From: Leuconostoc mesenteroides subsp. mesenteroides ATCC 8293
GTDB taxonomy: Bacteria; Bacillota; Bacilli; Lactobacillales; Lactobacillaceae
Assembly: GCF_000014445.1 (NCBI RefSeq)
Contig: NC_008531.1
Location: 1,147,001 to 1,211,000, forward strand
Direction: 5' to 3'
DNA: 64,000 nt
Positions 26,794 to 34,255 of this stretch are shown here, piece by piece. The translations under genes and the position numbers were made by a program. Each line of letters begins with the position of its first letter. The first letter of the stretch is position 1. The notes under the pieces are model-generated. The model saw only the letters and a program-made list of their open reading frames with translations, was not told where the DNA came from and did not search any database.

Positions 26794-26822
26794 CTTATTC
26801 CTCTTTCTTTAAGCAAACAAAA

Positions 26823-27115
26823 ACCGTCCTGAAAAATTTGCTTTTGCAAAAATTTCAGGACGGTTTTCCCGCGGTGCCACCTGATTTCGTTTAAATCAAA
26901 TGGTACCCAAAAAGCCCACTCGAGTTAAAACGCGTCTCAACAGTTATCTAACAATAACCTGATCACTTACGTGGATCTTACGTTTGGCAGTACTTGAGAT
27001 TGCTCTCGTTCAACCAACCCTCAACGGTCCATTTGCCATGTTGCGTTCGGCCCTACTTCCAGTAACAAGGGCTCCCTTTACGTGCACACATGGTTTGATC
27101 TCCGTCTCATCAGTT
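26823..27115 (-). promoter_or_regulatory. Trp-specific T-box leader
   Basis: The conserved T-box core AGGTGGCACCGCG lies at 26870-26882 (minus), followed by a long terminator hairpin (26823-26864) with a T-run. Stem I begins near 27110 with the GA-rich GATGAGACGGAGAT kink-turn region. The likely specifier is TGG (27029-27031), tryptophan, in AAATGGACC. The leader is of normal length with room for stems I-III. Uncharged tRNA-Trp should promote read-through into trpB-D-C-F-A-E-G. Confidence 0.93.
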
Positions 27116-27138
27116 TATGACGTTTTTAAATTACTATC

Positions 27139-27167
27139 AGTTTAAGACATTATGATAGATAATGCAA
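27139..27167 (-). promoter_or_regulatory. Possible promoter of the trp operon
   Basis: Minus-strand TTGCAT (27162-27167), 17 bases, TAAACT (27139-27144), just upstream of the T-box. Confidence 0.45.
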
Positions 27168-27188
27168 CCTTTTAACCTAAATTCTAAT

Positions 27189-27227
27189 AAAAAAAGCATC
27201 GACACTAATGTATCAATGCTTTTTTTA
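27189..27227 (-). terminator. Terminator after the aldose epimerase gene
   Basis: AAAAAGCAT...ATGCTTTTT hairpin with a short AT-rich loop and T-runs on both strands, directly after the epimerase stop codon. Confidence 0.8.
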
Positions 27228-28106
27228 TTAGAAAAACTGTAGACTATAGGTGCCATTAAACGTGTCGCCGGCAGCTAAAACATTTGAACCAAATTTCTCT
27301 TTAAAGTTACCTGTTGCATCTACCGTGTCAGCCAACCCCCACCATGGTTCAAGCGCAATAAATGGTGCTTGTTTACCAGCAGGTGTCCAAACGCCGATAA
27401 ATTGCGCATTGTCTAACGTCATACGCAATCCATGTTGATTAGCCAAACGAGCCAACAAAAATGACGTCTTTTGTCGATTGAGTTTCAAAATAATAGCATC
27501 ATCATGATAGTCTTCTTGACGCAGACGTAGTGGAATACTAGCATTAAAAGGCGTGGGATGGTTTGGATTGGAATATGGTCCAACTAAACGTACACGATCA
27601 TATATTTTTTCAGGCTCAATTGACAGATAGTAGTCCGAAAACTTTCCTCCATCAAGTGGCAAATTAAAGGCCGGATGTCCACCCACACTAAAGAATAGGG
27701 TTTCTTCTTTATCGGGATTATGTACGATATAAGCAATATGTAGTGTGTCATCCTCTGTTAATTCATAACTGATATCTAATTGAAACTTAAAAGGATATAC
27801 ACGATGCGTCGACTCAGAGTCAACAATACGAAAAACAGCCTTATTTTCACTTTGTTCAACAACATCAAATAACATATTACGTGCAAAACCATGTTGGTTC
27901 ATGTAATACGTCTCACCCGCAACTCTAAATTGATCGCCACGTAATCGGCCCACAATAGGGAACAGATTTGAAGCATGTCGTCCCCAATATTTAGGGTCTG
28001 CAGTCCATATATATTCTAATTCAGCATTTTTATGCCAGACACTTGTTAATTCGGCGCCTTCTGGATTAATTTTCACAATGAGGTGTTTATTTTCTAGCGT
28101 TATCAT
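27228..28106 (-). CDS. Aldose 1-epimerase family protein (LacX-like)
   Basis: 292 residues with the galactose-mutarotase fold. Seen: an N-terminal beta region AELTSVWHK, RHASNLFPIVGRLRGD, NQHGFARN (catalytic His region), SVGGHPAFNLPL (second His) and a late ALEPWWGLAD Glu region. It resembles the LacX group more than classical GalM. It probably interconverts anomers of a hexose or hexose phosphate. It stands alone with its own promoter and terminator; palindromes that fit catabolite-response elements lie at the promoter. Confidence 0.85.
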   Translation of the reverse strand: MITLENKHLIVKINPEGAELTSVWHKNAELEYIWTADPKYWGRHASNLFPIVGRLRGDQFRVAGETYYMNQHGFARNMLFDVVEQSENKAVFRIVDSESTHRVYPFKFQLDISYELTEDDTLHIAYIVHNPDKEETLFFSVGGHPAFNLPLDGGKFSDYYLSIEPEKIYDRVRLVGPYSNPNHPTPFNASIPLRLRQEDYHDDAIILKLNRQKTSFLLARLANQHGLRMTLDNAQFIGVWTPAGKQAPFIALEPWWGLADTVDATGNFKEKFGSNVLAAGDTFNGTYSLQFF

Positions 28107-28113
28107 AACTTTT

Positions 28114-28175
28114 ATTTTACTATCTTTTCTTAGATTTGTGAAGCGCTTGATAAACTATTTTTGTAACCGGTTACT
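28114..28175 (-). promoter_or_regulatory. Promoter with cre-like palindromes upstream of the epimerase gene
   Basis: Minus-strand TTCACA (28137-28142), 17 bases, TAAAAT (28114-28119). An AAGCGCTT palindrome abuts the -35 (28141-28148), and a second site at 28161-28175 fits the degenerate CcpA cre consensus WTGNAANCGNWNNCW, with a perfect 12-base palindrome gtaaccggttac. Binding by CcpA is an inference. Confidence 0.5.
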
Positions 28176-29073
28176 TATTGGCTCGCGGAAAGAAATTTTG
28201 ATAATTTTTTTGTAAACTTTCTCGCGTCACATGGGTATACATTTGTGTCGTTGACAAATTAACATGACCCAACAGTTCCTGAACCGTTCTCATATCTGCA
28301 CCTCGATTAATCAAATGGGTCGCAAAAGTATGACGCAACATATGTGGATGAATTTTACCAGTCAATGCAGAACGTTGCATTAACTGGTTTAAAATGTAAG
28401 TAATGCCAGCTGGTGTAATTGGCTCGCCACGATGATTTACAAATACATATTCATGTTCTTGATTTACTGTTAAGGATGCACGCAAATCTGTAATGTATTC
28501 TTTCATAATATTTTCTGCAAAATGCCCAAAAGGAACATAACGATCTTTATTTCCCTTACCATGAATGAGCACCAGGCGCTGCGAAAAATCCAACTGAGAT
28601 AACGTCAATCCAGCAATTTCAGCCACTCTTATTCCAGTAGCATATAAAAATTCAAGTAAAGCTGCATTACGTTCCCACAAATAATCTTCATGATTGTAGG
28701 CCACATCAAAAAGTTCATGCAGTTCATCTTCGTAAAAAAAATCTGGTAATTGGTTCTGATGTTTTTTTAATGAAATACTATCAAATGGATTATCAATGGC
28801 AAATTGATTAGTAATTAAAAATTGATAAAACATTCGCAAACTGCTAATCTTTCTAGAGATAGTTGTACGAGCCAACTTTTTTTCATATAAATCATTCAAA
28901 TAGACACGTACATCTAAAGTTTGAACTTCTCCAAATTTTGTAAATCCGCCACTTTCATGCAAATAATTCTTAAATTCAGCAATATCTGTTAAATAAGCTT
29001 TTAAGGTTTGCGGTGAATATTGACGTTCTGATTCTAAATAATCATGATAAAGTTGTTCTTCACGTGTTGTCAT
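28171..29073 (-). CDS. Xer-type tyrosine recombinase
   Basis: 300-residue site-specific recombinase. The N-terminal SAM-like core-binding domain (YLESERQYSPQTLKAYLTD) is followed by the catalytic domain with Arg in ATGIRVAEIAGL, Lys in HGKGNKDRYVP, HMLRHTFATHL (His-x-x-Arg), ELLGHVNLSTTQMYTHV (His and nucleophile Tyr). Length and lack of mobile-element neighbours fit a housekeeping XerC/XerD for chromosome dimer resolution. Sequence alone does not tell XerC from XerD. Confidence 0.88.
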   Translation of the reverse strand: MTTREEQLYHDYLESERQYSPQTLKAYLTDIAEFKNYLHESGGFTKFGEVQTLDVRVYLNDLYEKKLARTTISRKISSLRMFYQFLITNQFAIDNPFDSISLKKHQNQLPDFFYEDELHELFDVAYNHEDYLWERNAALLEFLYATGIRVAEIAGLTLSQLDFSQRLVLIHGKGNKDRYVPFGHFAENIMKEYITDLRASLTVNQEHEYVFVNHRGEPITPAGITYILNQLMQRSALTGKIHPHMLRHTFATHLINRGADMRTVQELLGHVNLSTTQMYTHVTRESLQKNYQNFFPRANK

Positions 29074-29214
29074 ATTTTCATTATACTATCTATTGAAAAG
29101 ATTAAGAACAATTAAATTTGTTTGCAATCATATAAACTCACCCAAATTTGCCTTAAGATGTCGTATAGTAAAGTTAGGATCTAACAATTAACGTTAAAGA
29201 TATGGAGATTAAAT

Positions 29215-29655
29215 ATGAAAGTACCAGTATATAGCCCCATAGAGCAATTGCGTGAGCGCGTAATGAAGTTACAAAACAAGGCATTGGTTAATATTGCTAA
29301 TTTCCGAAAAAATGTCTTAAAAAATCGAGATGACCGACGCAAACGAATAGCTAAGTTATCAAAAACACGTGAAATTTCTATTGTTCCTTATGAATCAACA
29401 GCCAGAGCTGTTGACACTAATAGTTTTGCCTATGCCTTGGAAGCCTCAATTACAGAAAGTGCTGCACCGCAAAAAAAACATTTTGCCATTTCAAATTATA
29501 TTAAAAACTTTTTCTATCACCCACTTCGTGTTTTATCTACCGTCGTTATTCTGATTCTATTAGTTTATATTGCGGTTATGTTTTCTAAAGCAGTTTCCAC
29601 AAACCAAAATCCAATTACCGAAACACGAACACAACAATCGAAAAATACAAAATAA
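29215..29655 (+). CDS. Hypothetical protein with one membrane helix
   Basis: 146 residues, not recognised. The first 90 residues are basic and hydrophilic (KNRDDRRKRIAKLSK), followed by one strong transmembrane helix at about 104-124 (VVILILLVYIAVMFS) and a short Thr/Gln/Asn-rich tail. That is consistent with a bitopic protein with a basic cytoplasmic domain. GGAGATTAAAT precedes the ATG. One of only four genes on the plus strand, facing the DUF711 gene across a shared terminator. Confidence 0.75.
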   Translation: MKVPVYSPIEQLRERVMKLQNKALVNIANFRKNVLKNRDDRRKRIAKLSKTREISIVPYESTARAVDTNSFAYALEASITESAAPQKKHFAISNYIKNFFYHPLRVLSTVVILILLVYIAVMFSKAVSTNQNPITETRTQQSKNTK

Positions 29656-29691
29656 AAAAGTTGCGATGATTTTTATCGCAACTTTTTATTA
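29656..29691. terminator. Bidirectional terminator
   Basis: AAAAGTTGCGAT / ATCGCAACTTTT stem with A- and T-runs on both sides, between two convergent genes. Confidence 0.85.
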
Positions 29692-31032
29692 GTTTTTAAA
29701 TGAATGAATCGGTGCTGGAATGTGTCCGCCACGATTGATAAAGTCTGCACTTGACTTTTCTACAACTGGCATAACTGGAGCAGTACCTAACAACCCACCA
29801 TAATCAACCATATCACCAACCTTTGTACCCAAAGTTGGCAAAATACGGACAGCCGTAGTTTTATTATTTTGTACACCAATAGCGGCTTCATCAGCGATCA
29901 TTGCACTAATTGTCGTTGCACTAGTATCTCCTGGAATAGCAATCATATCTAATCCAACCGAACAAACAGCAGTCATTGCTTCAAGCTTTGATAACGTCAA
30001 TGTACCTTCTTTTGCTGCATCAATCATACCAGCATCCTCTGAAACTGGAATAAATGCACCGGATAGGCCGCCAACACGTTGCGAAGCCATAACACCACCC
30101 TTTTTAACAGCGTCATTCAATAGCATTAATGCAGCTGTAGTTCCGTGCGTTCCTACTTGTTCAAGACCAATTTCTTCAAGAACTTCAGCTACAGAATCAC
30201 CTCGTGCAGGTGTAGGGGCCAAACTCAAATCGACAATTCCAAATTCAACTCCAAGTCGTTCAGCAGCTAGTGCACCCACCATCTGTCCAACACGTGTAAT
30301 TTTGAAAGCTGTCTTTTTGACAGTTTCGGCAACTACTTGAATAGATTCGCCTTTTACCTTTTCCAGTGCACGTTTTACAACGCCAGGCCCAGAAACACCA
30401 ACGTTAATCACAACATCGGCTTCACTGACACCATGAAAAGCACCAGCCATGAAAGGATTATCTTCGACAGCATTTGCAAAAATAACTAGCTTGGCATTAG
30501 CTGTATCGGATTTTTCAGAAATTCCTTTTACAGTTTCGCCCATCAATTTAATTGCATCAAGGTTTATACCTGCTTTAGTTGAACCAATATTAACACTCGA
30601 CATCACTAAATCGGTTTCTGTTAGCGCACGAGGTAACGATTTAATTAATGCCAAATCCCCATTGGCAAAACCTTTTTGGACCAATGCTGAATAACCACCA
30701 ATGAAATCAACACCCACTGCTTTAGCCGCATCATCCAAAGCGTGTGCGTAATAAAGCATATCATCGGGTGTTGCATGACCTGCAATCAACGCAATTGGCG
30801 TTACACTGATGCGTTTGTTTGTAATTGGAATACCATATTCACGTTCAATTTGCTCAGCAACTTTTATCAAGTCCTTCGCATATGTTGTAACTTTCTTATA
30901 TATATTTTTTGCAGTTTGTTGTGGATCACCTGCGATTGTGTCGAGCAACGAAATACCCATTGTAACTGTGCGGATATCAAGATGTTCTTCCTCGACCATG
31001 TTGATTGTTTCTTGTATTTGCTTTGTTTCCAT
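29689..31032 (-). CDS. DUF711 / UPF0210 (PFL-like) family protein
   Basis: 447 residues, homogeneous with the DUF711 family, a conserved bacterial and archaeal group of uncertain biochemical role that is distantly related to glycyl-radical enzymes in fold. Conserved-looking blocks are [36 protein letters not shown] and [17 protein letters not shown]. The start ATG has GGAGAAGTC upstream. It follows the ACT protein by 53 bases; this two-gene association recurs across Firmicutes, suggesting that the ACT protein regulates it. Confidence 0.85.
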   Translation of the reverse strand: METKQIQETINMVEEEHLDIRTVTMGISLLDTIAGDPQQTAKNIYKKVTTYAKDLIKVAEQIEREYGIPITNKRISVTPIALIAGHATPDDMLYYAHALDDAAKAVGVDFIGGYSALVQKGFANGDLALIKSLPRALTETDLVMSSVNIGSTKAGINLDAIKLMGETVKGISEKSDTANAKLVIFANAVEDNPFMAGAFHGVSEADVVINVGVSGPGVVKRALEKVKGESIQVVAETVKKTAFKITRVGQMVGALAAERLGVEFGIVDLSLAPTPARGDSVAEVLEEIGLEQVGTHGTTAALMLLNDAVKKGGVMASQRVGGLSGAFIPVSEDAGMIDAAKEGTLTLSKLEAMTAVCSVGLDMIAIPGDTSATTISAMIADEAAIGVQNNKTTAVRILPTLGTKVGDMVDYGGLLGTAPVMPVVEKSSADFINRGGHIPAPIHSFKN

Positions 31033-31085
31033 GACTTCTCCAGATGATTCAATTCGTAAGTTCTTTAGTAGGTTAGCTACAAATA

Positions 31086-31364
31086 TTAAACTCTACTCAT
31101 CGCATCAAATATTTCTTCACGTTGCGTATGAATAGTAACGCCTAAATCAGCCCCTAACTTATTCAAATCATCTTGCAACACGTTGAATTGCCCTTCTAAT
31201 TCTTCTAAATTAATTAGCATACTCATCGTGAAAATATCACTCATAATCGTTTGAGAAACATCTAAAATGTTGATGTTGTGATCCGCTAACGTGTTAGCCA
31301 CCCCAGCAATAATTCCCGGCTTATCTTTACCAACAACTGTTACAACTGCTTTACTCATAGTCAT
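31086..31364 (-). CDS. ACT domain protein, UPF0237 family
   Basis: 92-residue stand-alone ACT domain ([32 protein letters not shown] opening, beta-alpha-beta-beta-alpha-beta pattern), of the type that binds amino acids or other small ligands. GGAG lies 7 bases before the ATG and an extended -10 (TGGTATAAT) lies upstream. Pairs with the DUF711 gene. Confidence 0.88.
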   Translation of the reverse strand: MTMSKAVVTVVGKDKPGIIAGVANTLADHNINILDVSQTIMSDIFTMSMLINLEELEGQFNVLQDDLNKLGADLGVTIHTQREEIFDAMSRV

Positions 31365-31426
31365 ACAAATTCTCCATTAAAATTTACTTACAATATTATA
31401 CCAGATTATACAGCAAACTATCTCGC

Positions 31427-31470
31427 AAAAACGAATAATTAATAGTACAAACTATTTTTTATTCGTTTTA
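31427..31470 (-). terminator. Long AT-rich hairpin, probable terminator of the deoxyribosyltransferase gene
   Basis: Arms 31428-31438 and 31459-31469 pair over 11 bases, and inside them aatagt/actatt pairs 6 more around an acaa loop, separated by a TT/TT mismatch. On the minus strand the stem ends in five T. It lies about 120 bases downstream of the 31590 gene, so an additional role is possible. Confidence 0.6.
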
Positions 31471-31589
31471 TCATCTATTCATTATACAATTACATCACCA
31501 TTTAAAACGATTAACAAAAAATATACGTTCAAATGATTACCTGTTTTTTATTTTGTTCGGGAGACACATATCAAGTTCACTCTTAAAAA

Positions 31590-32033
31590 TTAAAAGATTT
31601 CACCACTAAATTCAATCTTTGGCGTTGCATCAAAGTCGTAAGTTTCCAAATCTGAGATATCCGTGATATAAGCCGTTAATGGCATTCCCATCATTAGATT
31701 GACTGCACCAGCTTTTTCTTTAACAACAATAACCGGAATGTTTTTGGCTACTGCGTAGCCAAACTCCCAAGCAGTTCCTGGATCTACTTCCTGCCCTACA
31801 TAATCAATAACCGCTACCATGACGTCAGCTTGGTTAATTGCCTCAATATCGCCGTTGTAGGTTGCGACACGCCACTCCGGGCCAAACATTTCAAATTCTT
31901 CGTGTTGGTGTTCGCGTGGTGAAAAAACAGAACTTAATGTTTGATTGGCTGCTAAAGCTTTTTCAACACGTTCAACACGCTCAATTTGCTCTTTATCGAA
32001 GAATGGACTCGCAAGATAAACATTTTTTGACAT
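31590..32033 (-). CDS. Nucleoside 2-deoxyribosyltransferase
   Basis: 147 residues. It swaps bases between 2'-deoxyribonucleosides, a salvage activity typical of lactic acid bacteria. The opening VYLASPFFDKEQ, VIDYVGQEVDPGTAWEFGYA (catalytic Glu in WEFG) and VVVKEKAGAVNLMM segments fit the NDT family. Start ATG 32031-32033 is preceded by GGAG at 6 bases; a TTG 12 bases earlier is in frame but would bury that site. Transcribed divergently from the structured RNA and membrane-protein gene. Confidence 0.9.
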   Translation of the reverse strand: MSKNVYLASPFFDKEQIERVERVEKALAANQTLSSVFSPREHQHEEFEMFGPEWRVATYNGDIEAINQADVMVAVIDYVGQEVDPGTAWEFGYAVAKNIPVIVVKEKAGAVNLMMGMPLTAYITDISDLETYDFDATPKIEFSGEIF

Positions 32034-32174
32034 TTTTAACTCCAATATTATTTAATGCTATTAGTATAACACACCTTCTGGTGAGATTAATCGACCTGAA
32101 GACATAAAGACTTCTAAATGAATAACGTTTCGCAAAACAAATATACAAATGACTTCTTAGTAGTTCTTTTATAC

Positions 32175-32203
32175 TTGAAACAGACAATAATTTTAGATAT
32201 AAT
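32175..32203 (+). promoter_or_regulatory. Strong promoter for the structured RNA and the 32300 gene
   Basis: TTGAAA (32175-32180), 17 bases, TATAAT (32198-32203). Predicted start is at about 32210, one or two bases before the RNA stem begins. Confidence 0.85.
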
Positions 32204-32210
32204 AATGTTG

Positions 32211-32278
32211 CAAGCGCTTAACTATAATGGTGATGCCGTGCCGGGACACGCTTCATCGGTTAAGTGCTTTTTCTTTTT
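32211..32278 (+). ncRNA. Unassigned structured leader / small RNA ending in a terminator
   Basis: An 11-bp closing stem (32212-32222 with 32259-32269, one G-U) encloses a conserved-looking 36-base interior with GATG...CATC and GTG...CAC pairs around a purine-rich CCGGGA loop, then a TTTTTCTTTTT tract. It starts right at a strong promoter. A free-standing sRNA of about 70 nt, or a riboswitch whose aptamer is also the terminator for the downstream membrane protein, both fit. I could not match it to a known class. Confidence 0.6.
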
Positions 32279-32299
32279 CAAAATAAGGGGGATAAGAGA

Positions 32300-32935
32300 A
32301 TGATATTTTTGTTTATCATTTTATTTTTATTAAGCATATTACTTGTAAGTTTTACGATACAAAATAAGCAGAGATATGGGACATTTCTAGTACCACTTAT
32401 ATTCTCCATATTATGTATTGGTGGTACAATCTTTTTTGGTTTTCAATTGCCGTCAGCAATACAAAAGATACAAAAAAATAACGACGCACAGGTAAATTCA
32501 AACAAACTAACCAAGTCGCAACAAGCCCATTCACAATCAAATTTGGAAAATGGCAGTACGACTGTAATATCCGATGCTACAACGAAACAACAGCAAGAAC
32601 AACTCAAATTAAAAGAACAAGAGCTTACTCAGAAACTTGACACAGCATATAGCAAAATTGGTGACGTCACTTTTAATACCGATGCCAAAACTTTCCAGCT
32701 CAAACTTTACACTGATTCAGATTTATCAAAGTCGGTTGCTCAAATAGAGACCGACCCAAGTTTAGCAGAAGAAGCGCACTGGTCGAATTTCACTGATTCA
32801 CTTTTAAAAACTTCGAAGAATATCAAAAAATCTTTTAAAACTGGATACACTTTTGAACTAATGGGTGTCAATGACAGTAACAAAGTGTTGTTTGCGGCAA
32901 AAGATGGTGCTGAAATCAGCTCTATCACAAAATGA
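32300..32935 (+). CDS. Hypothetical membrane protein with coiled, charged exterior domain
   Basis: 211 residues, not recognised. Two membrane helices lie at about 2-20 and 29-50, then a Gln/Ser/Lys-rich linker with a likely coiled coil (about 90-115, rich in Gln, Glu, Lys and Leu), then a small folded C-terminal domain containing repeated aromatic/hydrophobic strands. The start is ATG 32300, after AGGGGGATAAGAGA; an in-frame ATG at 32264 lies within the terminator-like RNA stem and is rejected. It is expressed behind the structured RNA and ends in a shared terminator with mvaS. Confidence 0.75.
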   Translation: MIFLFIILFLLSILLVSFTIQNKQRYGTFLVPLIFSILCIGGTIFFGFQLPSAIQKIQKNNDAQVNSNKLTKSQQAHSQSNLENGSTTVISDATTKQQQEQLKLKEQELTQKLDTAYSKIGDVTFNTDAKTFQLKLYTDSDLSKSVAQIETDPSLAEEAHWSNFTDSLLKTSKNIKKSFKTGYTFELMGVNDSNKVLFAAKDGAEISSITK

Positions 32936-32962
32936 AGAGATGCATACGCATCTCTTCATTTT
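32929..32962. terminator. Bidirectional terminator between the 32300 gene and mvaS
   Basis: AAATGAAGAGATGC/GCATCTCTTCATTTT stem overlapping the stop codon of the plus-strand gene, flanked by A- and T-runs. Confidence 0.85.
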
Positions 32963-34120
32963 TTATTTATATTGTCTTTCACCATTCTGCCAACCTAAAA
33001 ACTGAAAATGATCTGCGTCAGGATGATCAGATGAAACGTTCTCATGTGAATCAAGAAGCTGTGAATTAAATATTTGTTCATACTGATCTACAGATACTTT
33101 TTTTCGATCAGCTAATTCATTTTTTGTTTCATTTGCTGGTACATACTTAAAGAAGTTTTCTTGCAATGTTATAGAGTACAGCTCGGCTTCAGCACCTGAA
33201 CCATAACTAAATATGGCCAACTGCTCTCCTGCAACCAAATCTTGTGCGTAACTCAATAATGATAACAAGCTTAAATACACAGAGCCAGTGTACAAATTCC
33301 CTACTTCTCGACTAAACTTTTGACTTGCCTTTAGATTTTTTAATAACCGTCCTTGCGTTCTCTCATCAGCCTCATCTATAATTTGATCAAAAGCTTTTTT
33401 ACCCATTTTTGTATACGGTAGATGAAAAGTAAAACCTGCAAAATCAGCGATTGTCCGCCCGGACTGGTCCTTATATCGTTGCCATAGTGTCAAAAACATT
33501 TCTTTATAAATATCTGTTGATAAATGTCCGTCTACTATGGCTTCCGTTCTATCGATAGGACGCCAAAAATCTGCGACATCTCGGCTCATATAAACCGAAT
33601 CAGAATTAATTGTTGCAATGTGTGGGCTTTCTGAAACAATCATGGCAACAGCTCCACCACCTTGGGTCACTTCACCAGGTGTATTTAATCCGTATCTTGC
33701 AATATCCGATGCGATAACTAAAACCCTCTTACCAGAATGGCTTGCAACGTAATCTCGAGCCTGCATCAATCCGAATGTTCCCGCATAGCATGCTTGTTTA
33801 ATCTCAATTGTTCGCGAAAATTCAGACAAATTAAGTAATTTTTGAACATATAATGCGCTTGATTTTGAATTATCGATACCAGATTCAGTGGCAAAAATAA
33901 TCAAATCAATCTGCTGACGATCATCATTATCAATAATTTTTGCAGCCGCGTTAGCACCCATTGTTACGACATCTTCATAATTCGGTATCACCGATTGTTT
34001 ATCTTGACCAATACCAATAGTATATTTATTCGGATCCACCCCACGTCGCTGAGCTAATTCTACCAAATCTAATACATATTCAGATGTGTAAAATGATAAT
34101 TTATCAATTCCAATTGCCAT
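32963..34120 (-). CDS. mvaS: Hydroxymethylglutaryl-CoA synthase
   Basis: 385-residue thiolase-fold enzyme of the mevalonate isoprenoid route, condensing acetyl-CoA with acetoacetyl-CoA. The catalytic triad is visible: Glu in FATESGID, Cys in EIKQACYAGTFGL (about 110) and His in FTFHLPYTKMGKKA. SYGSGAEAE near the C-terminus is also typical. AGGAGG precedes the start. Its presence indicates the mevalonate pathway, as in Lactobacillales. Monocistronic. Confidence 0.95.
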   Translation of the reverse strand: MAIGIDKLSFYTSEYVLDLVELAQRRGVDPNKYTIGIGQDKQSVIPNYEDVVTMGANAAAKIIDNDDRQQIDLIIFATESGIDNSKSSALYVQKLLNLSEFSRTIEIKQACYAGTFGLMQARDYVASHSGKRVLVIASDIARYGLNTPGEVTQGGGAVAMIVSESPHIATINSDSVYMSRDVADFWRPIDRTEAIVDGHLSTDIYKEMFLTLWQRYKDQSGRTIADFAGFTFHLPYTKMGKKAFDQIIDEADERTQGRLLKNLKASQKFSREVGNLYTGSVYLSLLSLLSYAQDLVAGEQLAIFSYGSGAEAELYSITLQENFFKYVPANETKNELADRKKVSVDQYEQIFNSQLLDSHENVSSDHPDADHFQFLGWQNGERQYK

Positions 34121-34155
34121 TCTTTTTACCTCCTGTTTTATTGTGGTTAAATAGC

Positions 34156-34233
34156 AAAAAAAGAATTAATAAGTCGACGCTCAAAATTCACAATATGTTA
34201 CAAATTATGGTTTTTGTGCCAGCTCATTAATTC
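34156..34233 (-). terminator. Large-loop hairpin with T-run before mvaS
   Basis: On the minus strand GAATTAATGAG pairs with CTTATTAATTC across a loop of about 50 bases that contains a further CACAA/TTGTG pair, and is followed by seven T. It may terminate the ABC-F gene or attenuate mvaS, which lies just downstream. Confidence 0.4.
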
Positions 34234-34255
34234 AATTTACTATATTACTTATCTA

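Noticed and set aside
27228-28106. Aldose epimerase as part of the trp operon
   Set aside because: A terminator follows it and the trp genes lie downstream with their own T-box and probable promoter.
32211-32278. SRP (4.5S) RNA or a known riboswitch
   Set aside because: GTGCCGGGA looks superficially similar to SRP RNA, but the size and the helix-8 tetraloop do not fit; no known riboswitch consensus matched.
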